Shown: positions 1 to 8,126, counted from the first letter of the stretch. The stretch is 22,333 bases of DNA from an uncultured Blautia sp. (GCA_905209435.1 CAJLTE010000051.1:1-22333); one strand, 5' to 3'. Numbers and translations: made by a program. Notes: generated by a model not told the origin, from the sequence alone.

Positions 1-180
1 ACAAACATACACTCCTGATTTATAACGGGTTCGGTTCCCGTCGGTGCCTACTCTCTCTTTATTAAGATTTCGGGCCGCCCTCGAAAGGCCATTCAACAAT
101 CTGTTTCATACGGCTTCCCACCAGCTGCCGCTCTCTGGAATGATTCATAATTGTTTACTCTTCTTTCTCATCGGTTTTGA
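1..180 (-). promoter_or_regulatory. T-box riboswitch leader, 5' part, cut by the left window edge
   Basis: Read on the minus strand, the RNA carries the ordered hallmarks of a T-box leader. These are a GATGAGAAAGAAGAGTA segment at the Stem I base, the AGAGAG box (131-136), a GCTGGTGGGAAGCC-type element, the apical portion, and then AGTAGGCACCGACGGG with CCCGTTA (23-52), the conserved Stem I/II-III junction. T-box leaders bind uncharged tRNA and control aminoacyl-tRNA synthetase or amino-acid synthesis and transport genes. The T-box/antiterminator sequence and the regulated gene lie outside the window to the left, so the amino acid sensed cannot be stated. The specifier codon was not assigned with confidence. 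Confidence 0.85.
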
Positions 181-187
181 TGTATTT

Positions 188-216
188 ACTTTACCACGCT
201 AATGTGCATATGTCAA
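188..216 (-). promoter_or_regulatory. Consensus promoter of the T-box transcript
   Basis: On the minus strand, TTGACA (211-216) is followed by a 17-bp spacer and TAAAGT (188-193). This is a near-consensus sigma-A promoter that would start transcription near position 181, immediately ahead of the T-box leader. Confidence 0.8.
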
Positions 217-475
217 GACATTTATTTTTTTAGTTAGATTTTTTTACCATTCATAAACATAAACTCAAAAAAATTTCTTCTGTATCTTTTTTCTCACTGC
301 TGGTTATTAACAGTATATTATGTTAAAATACCAAACAGAAAAATACTATTGCTGATAATCAACAATAAGTAAAAGTTCTGTATTTTCACAGATATTAGAC
401 AAAATACTTTCTCTTGAATTGCAGACTGCTGAATAATTACAACAATAAAACATACACAGAAATGAGGAATGTCAT
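217..475. other. Divergent spacer between the T-box transcript and the CobD-like gene
   Basis: This A/T-rich spacer of about 260 bp has no credible ORF. It contains a 7-bp perfect inverted repeat, GTATTTT (380-386) and AAAATAC (401-407), with a 14-nt loop. That could be an operator or a small hairpin. I found no convincing -35/-10 pair for the plus-strand gene; a TTGAAT at 414-419 has no good -10 partner. A GAGG Shine-Dalgarno (464-467) precedes the ATG at 476. Confidence 0.5.
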
Positions 476-1567
476 ATGTCAACTACAAAAATAGTCTTTC
501 ACGGAAGTGATATTGAGAAAATATGTGAAGTTTATCATCTGAATCAAAAAGACATCGTAAAATTCGGTGCCAACGTAAATCCTCTGGGCCTTTCTGAAAA
601 TGTAAAGAAACAACTTGCCAGCCGCCTGGACATCCTGTCCTCTTATCCTGACAGAAACTACACAACTCTTCGCAGTACCATCTCAGAATATTGTAATGTT
701 CCTGCAGAATTCATTCTCCCTGGAAACGGCTCCAGTGAATTGATTTCTCTCCTGATACAGGAACGAAACCCGAAACACACTCTGATCCTCGGACCAACCT
801 ACTCCGAATATTCCAGAGAACTCTCCTTCTCCGGCAGCACTCAGGAATACTATCACCTTCGAGAAGAAGATAACTTCGTTCTCAATGTAGACGACCTATG
901 TCAGACTTTGGAAGAAAATTACGATTTTCTGATCATCTGCAACCCAAACAACCCAACCTCTTCTGCCATCACCAGAGAAGACCTGAGAAAACTCATCGCA
1001 TTCTGCGCTGCCAAAAACATCTTCGTGATGATTGATGAAACCTACGTAGAATTCGCCCCTGACATAAATGAGATCACCGCCGTAACCCTCACTAAAGAAT
1101 TTACCAACCTCATGGTACTCCGCGGCGTATCCAAATTCTACGCTGCCCCAGGTATGCGCCTCGGCTACGGAATCACCGGAAACCTGGAATTTCTCAAAAA
1201 AATAAAAGAAAAACAGGTACCATGGTCCCTGAACAGTCTCGGAGCCCTCGCCGGAGAACTCATGTTAAAAGACAAAGACTACATCCATCGCACCAGAGAA
1301 CTCATCCTCTCTGAACGCAATCGTCTGCTCCATGCATTAAAAACCATCCCAGCCTACAAAACCTACCCGGCTTACGCCAACTTTATCCTCCTCAAAATCC
1401 AGAAAACAGGCCTGACCTCCTACGACGTCTTCGACGCCTGCATCCGCCAGTGCCTCATGATCCGCGACTGCTCCTCCTTCGAATGCCTCGACGGAGAATA
1501 CATCCGCTTCTGCATCATGAACCCCGAAGACAACACCCACCTTCTAAACATCCTGACATCTTTATAA
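476..1567 (+). CDS. CobD/HisC-like PLP-dependent aminotransferase-fold enzyme (probable L-threonine-O-3-phosphate decarboxylase type)
   Basis: The 363-residue protein belongs to PLP fold type I, aminotransferase class I/II. The N-terminus reads FHGSD, then FGANVNPLG (residues 30-38), SYPD and GNGSSEL. This resembles the HGG...DFSANINPLG start of CobD more than HisC. PLP-binding residues expected from the family are visible: Asn156 in NPNNPT, Asp187 in IDETY, Lys220 in GVSKFYAAPGMRLGY (Schiff base), Arg228, and a C-terminal substrate Arg344. CobD makes the aminopropanol-phosphate arm of cobalamin; HisC acts in histidine synthesis. No cob or his gene is next to it, so the substrate is inferred from motif style only. 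GAGG lies 8 nt before the ATG. It is transcribed alone, against most of the window, and ends at a shared terminator. Its last 60 or so codons are extremely rich in C-ending codons compared with the start of the gene. Confidence 0.85.
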   Translation: MSTTKIVFHGSDIEKICEVYHLNQKDIVKFGANVNPLGLSENVKKQLASRLDILSSYPDRNYTTLRSTISEYCNVPAEFILPGNGSSELISLLIQERNPKHTLILGPTYSEYSRELSFSGSTQEYYHLREEDNFVLNVDDLCQTLEENYDFLIICNPNNPTSSAITREDLRKLIAFCAAKNIFVMIDETYVEFAPDINEITAVTLTKEFTNLMVLRGVSKFYAAPGMRLGYGITGNLEFLKKIKEKQVPWSLNSLGALAGELMLKDKDYIHRTRELILSERNRLLHALKTIPAYKTYPAYANFILLKIQKTGLTSYDVFDACIRQCLMIRDCSSFECLDGEYIRFCIMNPEDNTHLLNILTSL

Positions 1568-1651
1568 TTAATTTAACTATTCATCAACCATTTTTTGAAC
1601 TAAAACCAAATTTTTAATTGCCCCACTCCGCGTCCCCCCTGAACAAAAAAA

Positions 1652-1684
1652 TGCCAGAAACTCCACTCTCCGAAGTTTCTGGCA
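1652..1684. terminator. Bidirectional intrinsic terminator between convergent genes
   Basis: An 11-bp perfect stem, TGCCAGAAACT (1652-1662) with AGTTTCTGGCA (1674-1684), has an 11-nt loop. A T-rich tract follows on the plus strand (1687-1700). A run of A at 1645-1650 gives a U tract on the minus strand. It serves both the CobD-like gene and the PFL-family gene. Confidence 0.9.
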
Positions 1685-1700
1685 ATATTTTTTAATATTT

Positions 1701-3065
1701 TTAATTCTTAAAACTATGAATCGGCGCCGGAATTCTACCTCCACGCTGGACAAACGCATCACAGGAGAACTGATTCACCGGCATGATCGGCGCATAACCT
1801 AAAAGTCCACCGAACTCAACCACTTCACCAACTCCCTTACCAATTACCGGGATCAGACGAACCGCTGTAGTCTTCTGGTTCACCATACCAATCGCAGACT
1901 CATCCGCAATAATACCAGCAATTGTAGATGCCTTCGTATCTCCAGGAATCGCGATCATATCAAGACCAACAGAGCATACACAAGTCATCGCTTCCAGTTT
2001 CTCAATCGTCAGAGCCCCCGCATTAACTGCATCGATCATACCCTGATCCTCGCTGACCGGAATAAATGCACCACTTAAACCGCCAACTGCTGTAGAAGCC
2101 ATAACTCCGCCCTTCTTAACCTGGTCATTTAACAGTGCAAGTGCTGCTGTTGTTCCCGGTGCACCTGCGTGCTCCAGACCGATCTCCTCAAGGATCTCAG
2201 CAACACTGTCACCGATAGCAGGCGTCGGAGCAAGGGACAGATCGACAATACCAAATTTAACCCCAAGACGTCTGGAAGCTTCCTGAGCAACCAGCTGACC
2301 AACACGTGTAACTTTGAAAGCAGTACGCTTGATCATTTCACAGAGAGTCTCAAAGTCTTTTCCTCTTACCTGTTCCAGAGCAGTCTTAACAACACCCGGT
2401 CCGCTGACACCTACGTTGATGATCGTATCCGCTTCTGTCACACCATGGAACGCACCAGCCATAAACGGATTATCATCCGGTGCATTGCAGAATACAACCA
2501 GCTTTGCACATCCCAGAGAATCCTGGTCTTTAGTAGCTTTCGCTGTTTCCAGAACGATCTCACCCATGAGTTTAACCGCATCCATGTTGATACCAGTACG
2601 TGTAGAACCAACGTTTACAGAACTGCAGACACGCTCGGTTTTCGCCATAGCCTGTGGGATAGACTCAATCAGAAGTTTCTCTGCCGGAGTCATACCTTTG
2701 CTTACCAGTGCAGAATAGCCGCCGATAAAATTCACACCAACAGTCTTGGCAGCTCTGTCCAGTGTTTCAGCAATTGTTACAAAATCTTCAGTAGTCTTAC
2801 ATGCAGCACCACCGATCAGTGCGATCGGAGTTACAGAAATTCTTTTATTTACGATCGGGATTCCATATTCAGCGGAAATCGCTTCACCTGTAGATACCAG
2901 ATCTTTTGCACATGTTGTGATCTTATCATAAACTTTTTTATTTAATGTCTCGAGATCACTGTCAATACAGTCCAGAAGACTAATTCCCATTGTAATGGTA
3001 CGAACATCCAGATTCTCGTGCTCGATCATTTTATTCGTTTCATTTACTTCAAAAATATTGATCAT
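1701..3065 (-). CDS. PFL family protein (UPF0210/DUF711 type), function unknown
   Basis: The 454-residue protein matches the conserved bacterial/archaeal family annotated as 'PFL family' or UPF0210. Recognisable parts are the [15 protein letters not shown]-terminus with [50 protein letters not shown] and [12 protein letters not shown]. Solved members resemble the pyruvate formate-lyase barrel, but no glycyl-radical motif is visible here and no reaction is established. It is soluble, with no signal peptide or membrane segment. The RBS AGGGAGA lies 8 nt before the ATG. It follows the ACT-domain gene, its usual partner, after an unusually wide 178-bp gap that contains a two-hairpin repeat element. 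It ends at the bidirectional terminator. Confidence 0.9.
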   Translation of the reverse strand: MINIFEVNETNKMIEHENLDVRTITMGISLLDCIDSDLETLNKKVYDKITTCAKDLVSTGEAISAEYGIPIVNKRISVTPIALIGGAACKTTEDFVTIAETLDRAAKTVGVNFIGGYSALVSKGMTPAEKLLIESIPQAMAKTERVCSSVNVGSTRTGINMDAVKLMGEIVLETAKATKDQDSLGCAKLVVFCNAPDDNPFMAGAFHGVTEADTIINVGVSGPGVVKTALEQVRGKDFETLCEMIKRTAFKVTRVGQLVAQEASRRLGVKFGIVDLSLAPTPAIGDSVAEILEEIGLEHAGAPGTTAALALLNDQVKKGGVMASTAVGGLSGAFIPVSEDQGMIDAVNAGALTIEKLEAMTCVCSVGLDMIAIPGDTKASTIAGIIADESAIGMVNQKTTAVRLIPVIGKGVGEVVEFGGLLGYAPIMPVNQFSCDAFVQRGGRIPAPIHSFKN

Positions 3066-3176
3066 TTTAATTTTCTCCCTTGTATGTTTTCTCAGAATTA
3101 CAAAGCAAGTAAAATTCGAAAGAGCTGCATTTTTCTCATACAGCTAAATCGCACAACAACTTACCTGATTTTAGCC

Positions 3177-3245
3177 AAGCGGATATTCGCAATCCGCTTC
3201 GCTACTTGCTCATAACCAAATAACTGCTCCGCAGTTGATTTGGTT
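3177..3245 (-). repeat. Two-hairpin dispersed mini-element, copy A
   Basis: Two adjacent hairpins lie in the ACT-PFL gap. The first is AAGCGGAT (3177-3184) with ATCCGCTT (3192-3199). The second, very strong, is AACCAAAT plus AACTGC (3214-3227), loop TCC, then GCAGTT, one bulged base and ATTTGGTT (3231-3245). Two blocks of 22 bp match copy B at 17311-17371 at 19/22 positions each, in the same order and on the same strand relative to transcription. The hairpin's 5' arm on the RNA overlaps the ACT gene's TAA. There is no U tract, so it is not a canonical terminator. Confidence 0.75.
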
Positions 3246-3516
3246 AAATTCTGTGCATTACATTAAAGATATCTTCATGCTGACAGCGGATCACTACGCC
3301 GATCTGATCTCCAAGGGCCTCCAGTTCTTTTGCAAGAACTCCATTATCTTTCTCACATTTGCTGGCATCTGTTACCATCATCATGTTGAAGTATCCCTGT
3401 ACGATGGTCTGGGAGATATCAAGAATGTTTACATTGTTGTCTGCAAGATAAGTACAAACTTTCGCGATAATTCCTACGGTGTCGTTTCCTACTACTGTGA
3501 TGATTGTCTTTTTCAT
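3244..3516 (-). CDS. ACT-domain regulatory protein (UPF0237 family)
   Basis: This 90-residue protein is essentially one ACT domain. The typical first strand and loop, MKKTIITVVGNDTVGIIAKV (residues 1-20), is followed by LADNNVNILDISQTIVQGYFNMMMV (glycine-rich ligand loop and second half), and the protein ends MHRI. Stand-alone ACT proteins usually bind amino acids and act as sensors or partners. This family is usually encoded directly before a PFL-family gene, as here, suggesting that the ACT protein modulates that product. Its start is 16 bp after the walJ stop, with AAAGGAC as RBS, so it is in the polA operon. Ligand and target are unknown. Confidence 0.9.
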   Translation of the reverse strand: MKKTIITVVGNDTVGIIAKVCTYLADNNVNILDISQTIVQGYFNMMMVTDASKCEKDNGVLAKELEALGDQIGVVIRCQHEDIFNVMHRI

Positions 3517-3532
3517 AAGTTCTTTGTCCTTT

Positions 3533-4327
3533 CTACACTGTAATTACTTCTGATATGCAATCCCTCTGTGCCACCTGAATTCTGAAATCACGCGACTTAT
3601 AAGGGTTGTCACCTAAGGTTACTTCTGAACAGACGGTTTCATATGCCAGTTCCTCATAGTTATTTTCCCTGCTCAGATGTCCAAGGAAAATCCCTTTCAT
3701 ATTGTCATGCAGCAGCCTGCATAAAAGCCTGCCTGCATTCTCATTGGAAAGATGTCCCCTGTCTCCAAGGATTCTCTGTTTCAGATAATAGGGATATTTT
3801 CCAACCTGCAGCATACGGATGTCATGATTTGCTTCCAGAAGAAGCGCATCCAGATTCTGCAGATTACCGACTATGTACTCATTATATTTTCCAAGGTCTG
3901 TAGCAATCCCCACAGAATGCTCTCCACACTCTACCCGGTATCCTACAGGCTGTGCAGCATCATGAGGGATCGTAAAAGGATTCACTGTCAGATCATTAAT
4001 CTCAAAAGGCTCATCTTCGTGTATCTCACGAAAAATCCCTTCCGGCATTTTTCCAAGATTCATGTGAGATAAAGCTTCCACAGTTCCTTCTGTCGCATAA
4101 ACCGGTATCTGATGTTTCCTTGCGATCACGCCCAGACCTTTGATATGATCCGAATGTTCATGTGTAATCAAGATACCATCAATATCTTTTCCTGTCAATT
4201 CCAGAGAATTCAATCCCTGTTCTACTCTTTTTCCGCTGATGCCTACATCCACCAGAAGATGGGTATTATCTGAGCCCACATAAATACAGTTTCCGCTGCT
4301 TCCGCTGGCAATGCTACAAAGTCTCAT
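3533..4327 (-). CDS. walJ: WalJ/YycJ-type metallo-beta-lactamase-fold nuclease
   Basis: The 264-residue protein starts MRLCSIASGSSGNC and carries the metal-binding THEHSDH motif (residues 55-61), a later TIPHDA, ATDLGKY, the LLEANHD segment and a final GHLSREN. This is the full ligand set of the YycJ/WalJ subgroup of MBL hydrolases. Family members are thought to be DNA exonucleases linked to mismatch repair, and in Bacillus the gene sits in the walRK locus; here it follows polA and coaE instead. I chose the ATG at 4327 rather than one 42 nt upstream because homologues begin MRLCSIASGSSGN and AGGAAGGAA lies just ahead of it. The start overlaps the end of coaE by 14 bp, implying translational coupling. 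Confidence 0.9.
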   Translation of the reverse strand: MRLCSIASGSSGNCIYVGSDNTHLLVDVGISGKRVEQGLNSLELTGKDIDGILITHEHSDHIKGLGVIARKHQIPVYATEGTVEALSHMNLGKMPEGIFREIHEDEPFEINDLTVNPFTIPHDAAQPVGYRVECGEHSVGIATDLGKYNEYIVGNLQNLDALLLEANHDIRMLQVGKYPYYLKQRILGDRGHLSNENAGRLLCRLLHDNMKGIFLGHLSRENNYEELAYETVCSEVTLGDNPYKSRDFRIQVAQRDCISEVITV

Positions 4328-4913
4328 ATTTTCTGATTCCTTCCTCAATCTGCCGTCTGGTCTGTGCAAAATCTCCGTTATTTACCACAACATAGTCTGC
4401 ATTTTCCCGAAAAAAAGTCTCCGGTGCCTGACTGGCAATGATACTGACTGATTTCTCTCTTGTATAACCGCGGTTCTCCATCAGTCTCCTGATACGGATC
4501 TCTTCATCCGTATGAATATACCATATCGTATCGCAAAACTCCTGATAATGATCTTCCAGAAGGAGTGCAGCTTCCACCACACATATCTTCTGTTCCTGCT
4601 GTTTCTTTACAGCTAACTGCTCTCTGATATACTGTTTCACAGCCGGATGGATGATCTGGTTTAATTTCTCCAGAAGCTCTGGATGTGAAAATACTACATC
4701 CGAAACCTGTCTGCGGTCAATAGTTTTATCATTTTTTATCACTTGTTTTCCAAACAACCGGATCACGGGTTCATAACATGACTGTCCTGGTTCCATTACC
4801 AGATGCCCGATCTCATCCGCTTTCATCACATATGCCTGATATTGCTCTTCCAGAAAATCAAGCACTGTACTCTTTCCGGCACCTACACCGCCGGTGATTC
4901 CTATTGTAATCAT
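4314..4913 (-). CDS. coaE: Dephospho-CoA kinase
   Basis: The 199-residue protein catalyses the last step of CoA synthesis, ATP-dependent phosphorylation of the 3'-hydroxyl of dephospho-CoA. The N-terminal P-loop GGVGAGKS is at residues 8-15. KADEIGH, the substrate-side RRQVSDVVF and IIHPAV segments, the VVEAALLLE strand and the lid region IRIRRLMENRGY are all typical of CoaE. Length is normal for the family. It lies 19 bp downstream of polA, an arrangement (polA-coaE) common in Firmicutes, and overlaps walJ at its end, so all are likely on one mRNA. Cytosolic. Confidence 0.95.
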   Translation of the reverse strand: MITIGITGGVGAGKSTVLDFLEEQYQAYVMKADEIGHLVMEPGQSCYEPVIRLFGKQVIKNDKTIDRRQVSDVVFSHPELLEKLNQIIHPAVKQYIREQLAVKKQQEQKICVVEAALLLEDHYQEFCDTIWYIHTDEEIRIRRLMENRGYTREKSVSIIASQAPETFFRENADYVVVNNGDFAQTRRQIEEGIRKYETL

Positions 4914-4932
4914 TTCTGCCTCTTATCTATTA

Positions 4933-7608
4933 TTACTTTGCTTCGTACCAGTTATTCCCCTGATGCATATCCACTTCCAGTTCTACGGTAAGCTTCGCAG
5001 CCCCCTTCATCTCTTCCTCAAGGATCGCAGATACCTGCGGAATTTCTTCTTTGCAGGTCTCTATCAGAAGTTCATCGTGCACCTGAAGTACCAGACGAGA
5101 TTTCAGTTGCTCATCTTTCAATCGTCTGTAAACACGGTTCATAGCAATTTTAATGATATCTGCTGCTGTTCCCTGAATTGGGGAATTCATAGCCACTCGC
5201 TCTCCAAAAGATCTCTGCATAAAATTACTCGATTTCAGTTCCGGAATCGGTCTTCGTCTGCCAAACATGGTGGTCACGTAGCCTTTCTCTTTTCCCTCTT
5301 CAACAAGTCCGTCAAGGAATCCCTTGATTCTCGGATAAGATTCAAAATATCTCTCAATATATTCTGCCGCTTCTTTTCGTGTAATACTTAAGTCCTGACT
5401 CAGTCCGAAAGAACTGATTCCATAAACGATTCCAAAATTTACTGCCTTGGCATTTCTCCGCTGCAGATCTGTTACCTGATCAAACGGCACATGAAATACC
5501 TCAGATGCTGTATGTCTATGAATGTCCTGCGCTTCTTTATACGCCTGGATCAGTTTTTCATCTCCCGACATATGCGCAAGAACCCGAAGCTCAATCTGAG
5601 AATAGTCTGCATCTAAGAATACATAGCCCTCCTCAGGCACAAAAACTTTACGGATTAAACGTCCCAGTTCCATTCGTATCGGAATATTCTGCAGATTCGG
5701 CTCTGTACTGCTGATTCTTCCTGTGGCAGTGATTGTCTGATTAAAGGTTGAATGAATCCTGCCATCCTCCCCAATCACATTCGCCAGACCGTCCGCATAT
5801 GTTGATTTCAATTTTGCAAGCTGACGATATTCCAGAATATTCTTTACGATCGGATACTCGGGTGCAAGCTTCTCAAGGATGTCTGCAGCTGTAGAATAGC
5901 CGGTTTTTGTTTTCTTTCCGCCTTTAAGTCCAAGCTTTTCAAACAAAATCACTCCCATCTGCTTCGGAGAATTAATATTAAACTCTTCTCCTGCCTGCTG
6001 CCAGATCATTTTTTCCAATTCTTCGATACGAACGTTCAGTCTCTCACCGTAATTTTTCAGTTCCTCGCCCTTTACACTGATTCCCCATTTTTCCATAGAA
6101 TCCAAAGTAAAAATCAGAGGAAGTTCAATCTGTGTATATACATTCCACATGCCTGTTTCTTTTAGCGCCTCACACATCTGCGCCCGGCATGCAAGTGCCG
6201 TGTATGCCATATAGCACGCCCATGATGCAAGTCCTTCCGCTCCTTCTTCCCAGGCTTTCCCTATTGTTTTCTTTCCGAGGAGTTCTTCTCTTGTCGGCAA
6301 CATACGACCATCTAAGTATTCCTTTGCCATATCATCATAAGTATAAACAGATTTCAATGGATTCAAAAGATAAGCAGCCACGCCCGCGTCAAATACTGCA
6401 TTCGGATCATCAAACGTAACATGCTTCAATACAGCCTTTATATCAAGCGCACAGATTACATGACTCTCTGTATTTTTCTTCACATTATATTCGGACACTT
6501 TATGGAAAAGTGTCTCCAGTTTTCCACAAAGATACGCTTCCGTGATCATTCCCTCTACAGGGATATAATAGATTTCTTCTTTACTTAACGCCAACCCTGC
6601 ACCGTATACCTGTCCGTTTTCGGTAATTAGAGAAACACCTGTTGCCTTTCCATTTTCTGCTTTTTCAAACAGATTTTCACATCCCGCCAGATCTGCACAT
6701 GTAAAAAATTCCTGTTCCAGAGCATCTTCCTGCACAGCTTCAGATCCAAAGCGTCCAAGCAGGTTTTTGAATTCCAATTGTCTGCAAAGCAGAAAGGCTT
6801 CTTTTGTATAAAGATTTCCCAGCTTTGCGTCTTCATAAGAGAACTCAATCGGACTGTCCGTACAGATTGTAGCTAATGCTTTACTCATCTGCGCCATATC
6901 ATAATGTTCTCTCATAGATTCTCTTGCCCTGTTTGGCTTTAGTTCTTCCAGATGCTCATGTGCATTCTCAATAGTTCCGTACTCCACAATAATTTTCGTA
7001 GCGGTCTTCTCACCTACACCCGGAATTCCCGGAATATTATCGGCACTGTCACCCATTAATGCCTTTAGTTCAATGATCTGTGAAGGTGTAACCTGATATT
7101 TCTCGATAACCTGTTGTGCATGATAATCCTCTATCGTGGTTTTTCCCCTTACTGTTTTTGGCAGACGGATCAGGATTTTTTCTGTCGCAAGCTGAAGCAG
7201 GTCTCTGTCACCGGAAAGAATTGTCGCTTCCATTCCTTCCGCTTCGCTCTTCTTTGCCAGAGTTCCAAGGATATCATCTGCCTCATACCCTTCTTTTGTT
7301 ACAATATTTACGCCCATTGCCGTAAGCACTTCCTTAATGAGCGGTACCTGTTCCCGCAGCTCCTCAGGCATGGGCTTGCGTGTTCCTTTATACGCATCAA
7401 ACATTTTGTGACGAAAGGTCGGCGCCTTCAGGTCAAATGCCACTGTCAGATACTGAGGCTTCTCCTCCTCGATCGTACGAAAAAGGATATTCAGAAATCC
7501 ATATACTGCTCCCGTATGCTTTCCCTCTGAATTTGTAAGATCAGGCAGACCATAAAAAGCCCTGTTCAGAATGCTGTGTCCGTCGATCAGTAATATTTTT
7601 TCACTCAT
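4933..7608 (-). CDS. polA: DNA polymerase I
   Basis: The 891-residue protein has three regions. The 5'-3' exonuclease/FEN domain (about 1-290) has LLIDGHS, EADD (109-112), SGDRDL (132-137), GDSADNIPG and the helix-hairpin-helix GIPGVGEKTA. The central 3'-5' exonuclease-like domain (about 310-490) lacks the DxE and other catalytic acidic motifs, so it is probably inactive for proofreading, as in many Gram-positive Pol I enzymes. The polymerase domain has motif A DADYSQIELR (about 666), motif B RRNAKAVNFGIVYG (about 717) and motif C QVHDE (about 842). It fills repair gaps and replaces Okazaki primers. GGAGG lies just before the ATG. It is second in the operon, 16 bp after the anti-sigma-like gene. 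Confidence 0.97.
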   Translation of the reverse strand: MSEKILLIDGHSILNRAFYGLPDLTNSEGKHTGAVYGFLNILFRTIEEEKPQYLTVAFDLKAPTFRHKMFDAYKGTRKPMPEELREQVPLIKEVLTAMGVNIVTKEGYEADDILGTLAKKSEAEGMEATILSGDRDLLQLATEKILIRLPKTVRGKTTIEDYHAQQVIEKYQVTPSQIIELKALMGDSADNIPGIPGVGEKTATKIIVEYGTIENAHEHLEELKPNRARESMREHYDMAQMSKALATICTDSPIEFSYEDAKLGNLYTKEAFLLCRQLEFKNLLGRFGSEAVQEDALEQEFFTCADLAGCENLFEKAENGKATGVSLITENGQVYGAGLALSKEEIYYIPVEGMITEAYLCGKLETLFHKVSEYNVKKNTESHVICALDIKAVLKHVTFDDPNAVFDAGVAAYLLNPLKSVYTYDDMAKEYLDGRMLPTREELLGKKTIGKAWEEGAEGLASWACYMAYTALACRAQMCEALKETGMWNVYTQIELPLIFTLDSMEKWGISVKGEELKNYGERLNVRIEELEKMIWQQAGEEFNINSPKQMGVILFEKLGLKGGKKTKTGYSTAADILEKLAPEYPIVKNILEYRQLAKLKSTYADGLANVIGEDGRIHSTFNQTITATGRISSTEPNLQNIPIRMELGRLIRKVFVPEEGYVFLDADYSQIELRVLAHMSGDEKLIQAYKEAQDIHRHTASEVFHVPFDQVTDLQRRNAKAVNFGIVYGISSFGLSQDLSITRKEAAEYIERYFESYPRIKGFLDGLVEEGKEKGYVTTMFGRRRPIPELKSSNFMQRSFGERVAMNSPIQGTAADIIKIAMNRVYRRLKDEQLKSRLVLQVHDELLIETCKEEIPQVSAILEEEMKGAAKLTVELEVDMHQGNNWYEAK

Positions 7609-7624
7609 AAAATCCTCCAGTATC

Positions 7625-7978
7625 TTATAAAATATGCACCGTTTCCATCATTACATAAACCAGAACCGCCGCCAGAACTGCGATCAGGAGACAAATGCTC
7701 GCTCCAAATATGAACCAGCTCAATTTCTTCTTGCGGATATATCTTCTGGATTTGCGGATATCCTGTTCCAACAAATCTTTGAAATCAAGAACCGAATTGC
7801 TGCTGTTATCATTCAGCTGCTGTGTCACTTCATGAACAATAAAATAGGTTTCCAGTTCATCATAACAGGAAGAACATTTCTCCACATGGTCAAGAAATTC
7901 CTCCAGTTCATTTACAGGGAGCTTATGTTCAATATAACTGCTCACCATTCCCTCTGCAGTACGGCAATCCATATCCAT
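7625..7978 (-). CDS. Small zinc-finger (anti-sigma-like) single-pass membrane protein
   Basis: The 117-residue protein has Cys5 and an HVEKCSSC signature (HxxxCxxC, residues 31-38), the ZAS/zf-HC2 pattern of anti-sigma factors. A basic stretch, RKSRRYIRKKK, precedes one membrane helix (about 87-110, WFIFGASICLLIAVLAAVL). The topology, cytoplasmic zinc domain then one TM, fits a membrane anti-sigma factor. There is almost no extracytoplasmic part, and no ECF sigma gene is nearby. It heads the polA operon. Two starts are possible: ATG at 7978, or ATG at 7972 (MDCRTAEG), which is better spaced from AGAAGGGG. A real sigma partner is not shown. Confidence 0.75.
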   Translation of the reverse strand: MDMDCRTAEGMVSSYIEHKLPVNELEEFLDHVEKCSSCYDELETYFIVHEVTQQLNDNSSNSVLDFKDLLEQDIRKSRRYIRKKKLSWFIFGASICLLIAVLAAVLVYVMMETVHIL

Positions 7979-8058
7979 CCCCTTCTTTCCTCTATAGAAA
8001 GTATTCTGCGGTTACAGTCTGATAAAAGTAAACGCTTTATTGATGCTCACTATTACGA

Positions 8059-8087
8059 ATTATAACCGAACTGCGTCCAATTAGCAA
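8059..8087 (-). promoter_or_regulatory. Probable promoter of the polA operon
   Basis: On the minus strand, TTGCTA (8082-8087) is followed by a 17-bp spacer and TATAAT (8059-8064). It is placed directly after the ftsH terminator and gives a leader of about 75 nt to the anti-sigma-like gene. Confidence 0.7.
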
Positions 8088-8091
8088 GAAA

Positions 8092-8126
8092 AAGCAACAG
8101 AAGCCGTTCTTTTGCTTCTGCTGCTT
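8092..8126 (-). terminator. Intrinsic terminator of ftsH
   Basis: On the minus-strand RNA a 13-bp stem, AAGCAGCAGAAGC with GCTTCTGTTGCTT (one G-U pair), and a 9-nt loop are followed by TTTCTTGC. It lies about 60 bp past the ftsH stop. Confidence 0.85.

Noticed and set aside
2169..2945. Long plus-strand ORF (258 codons) opposite the PFL-family gene
   Set aside because: Shadow of a well-recognised minus-strand gene; composition has no protein-like pattern and no RBS or promoter was seen.
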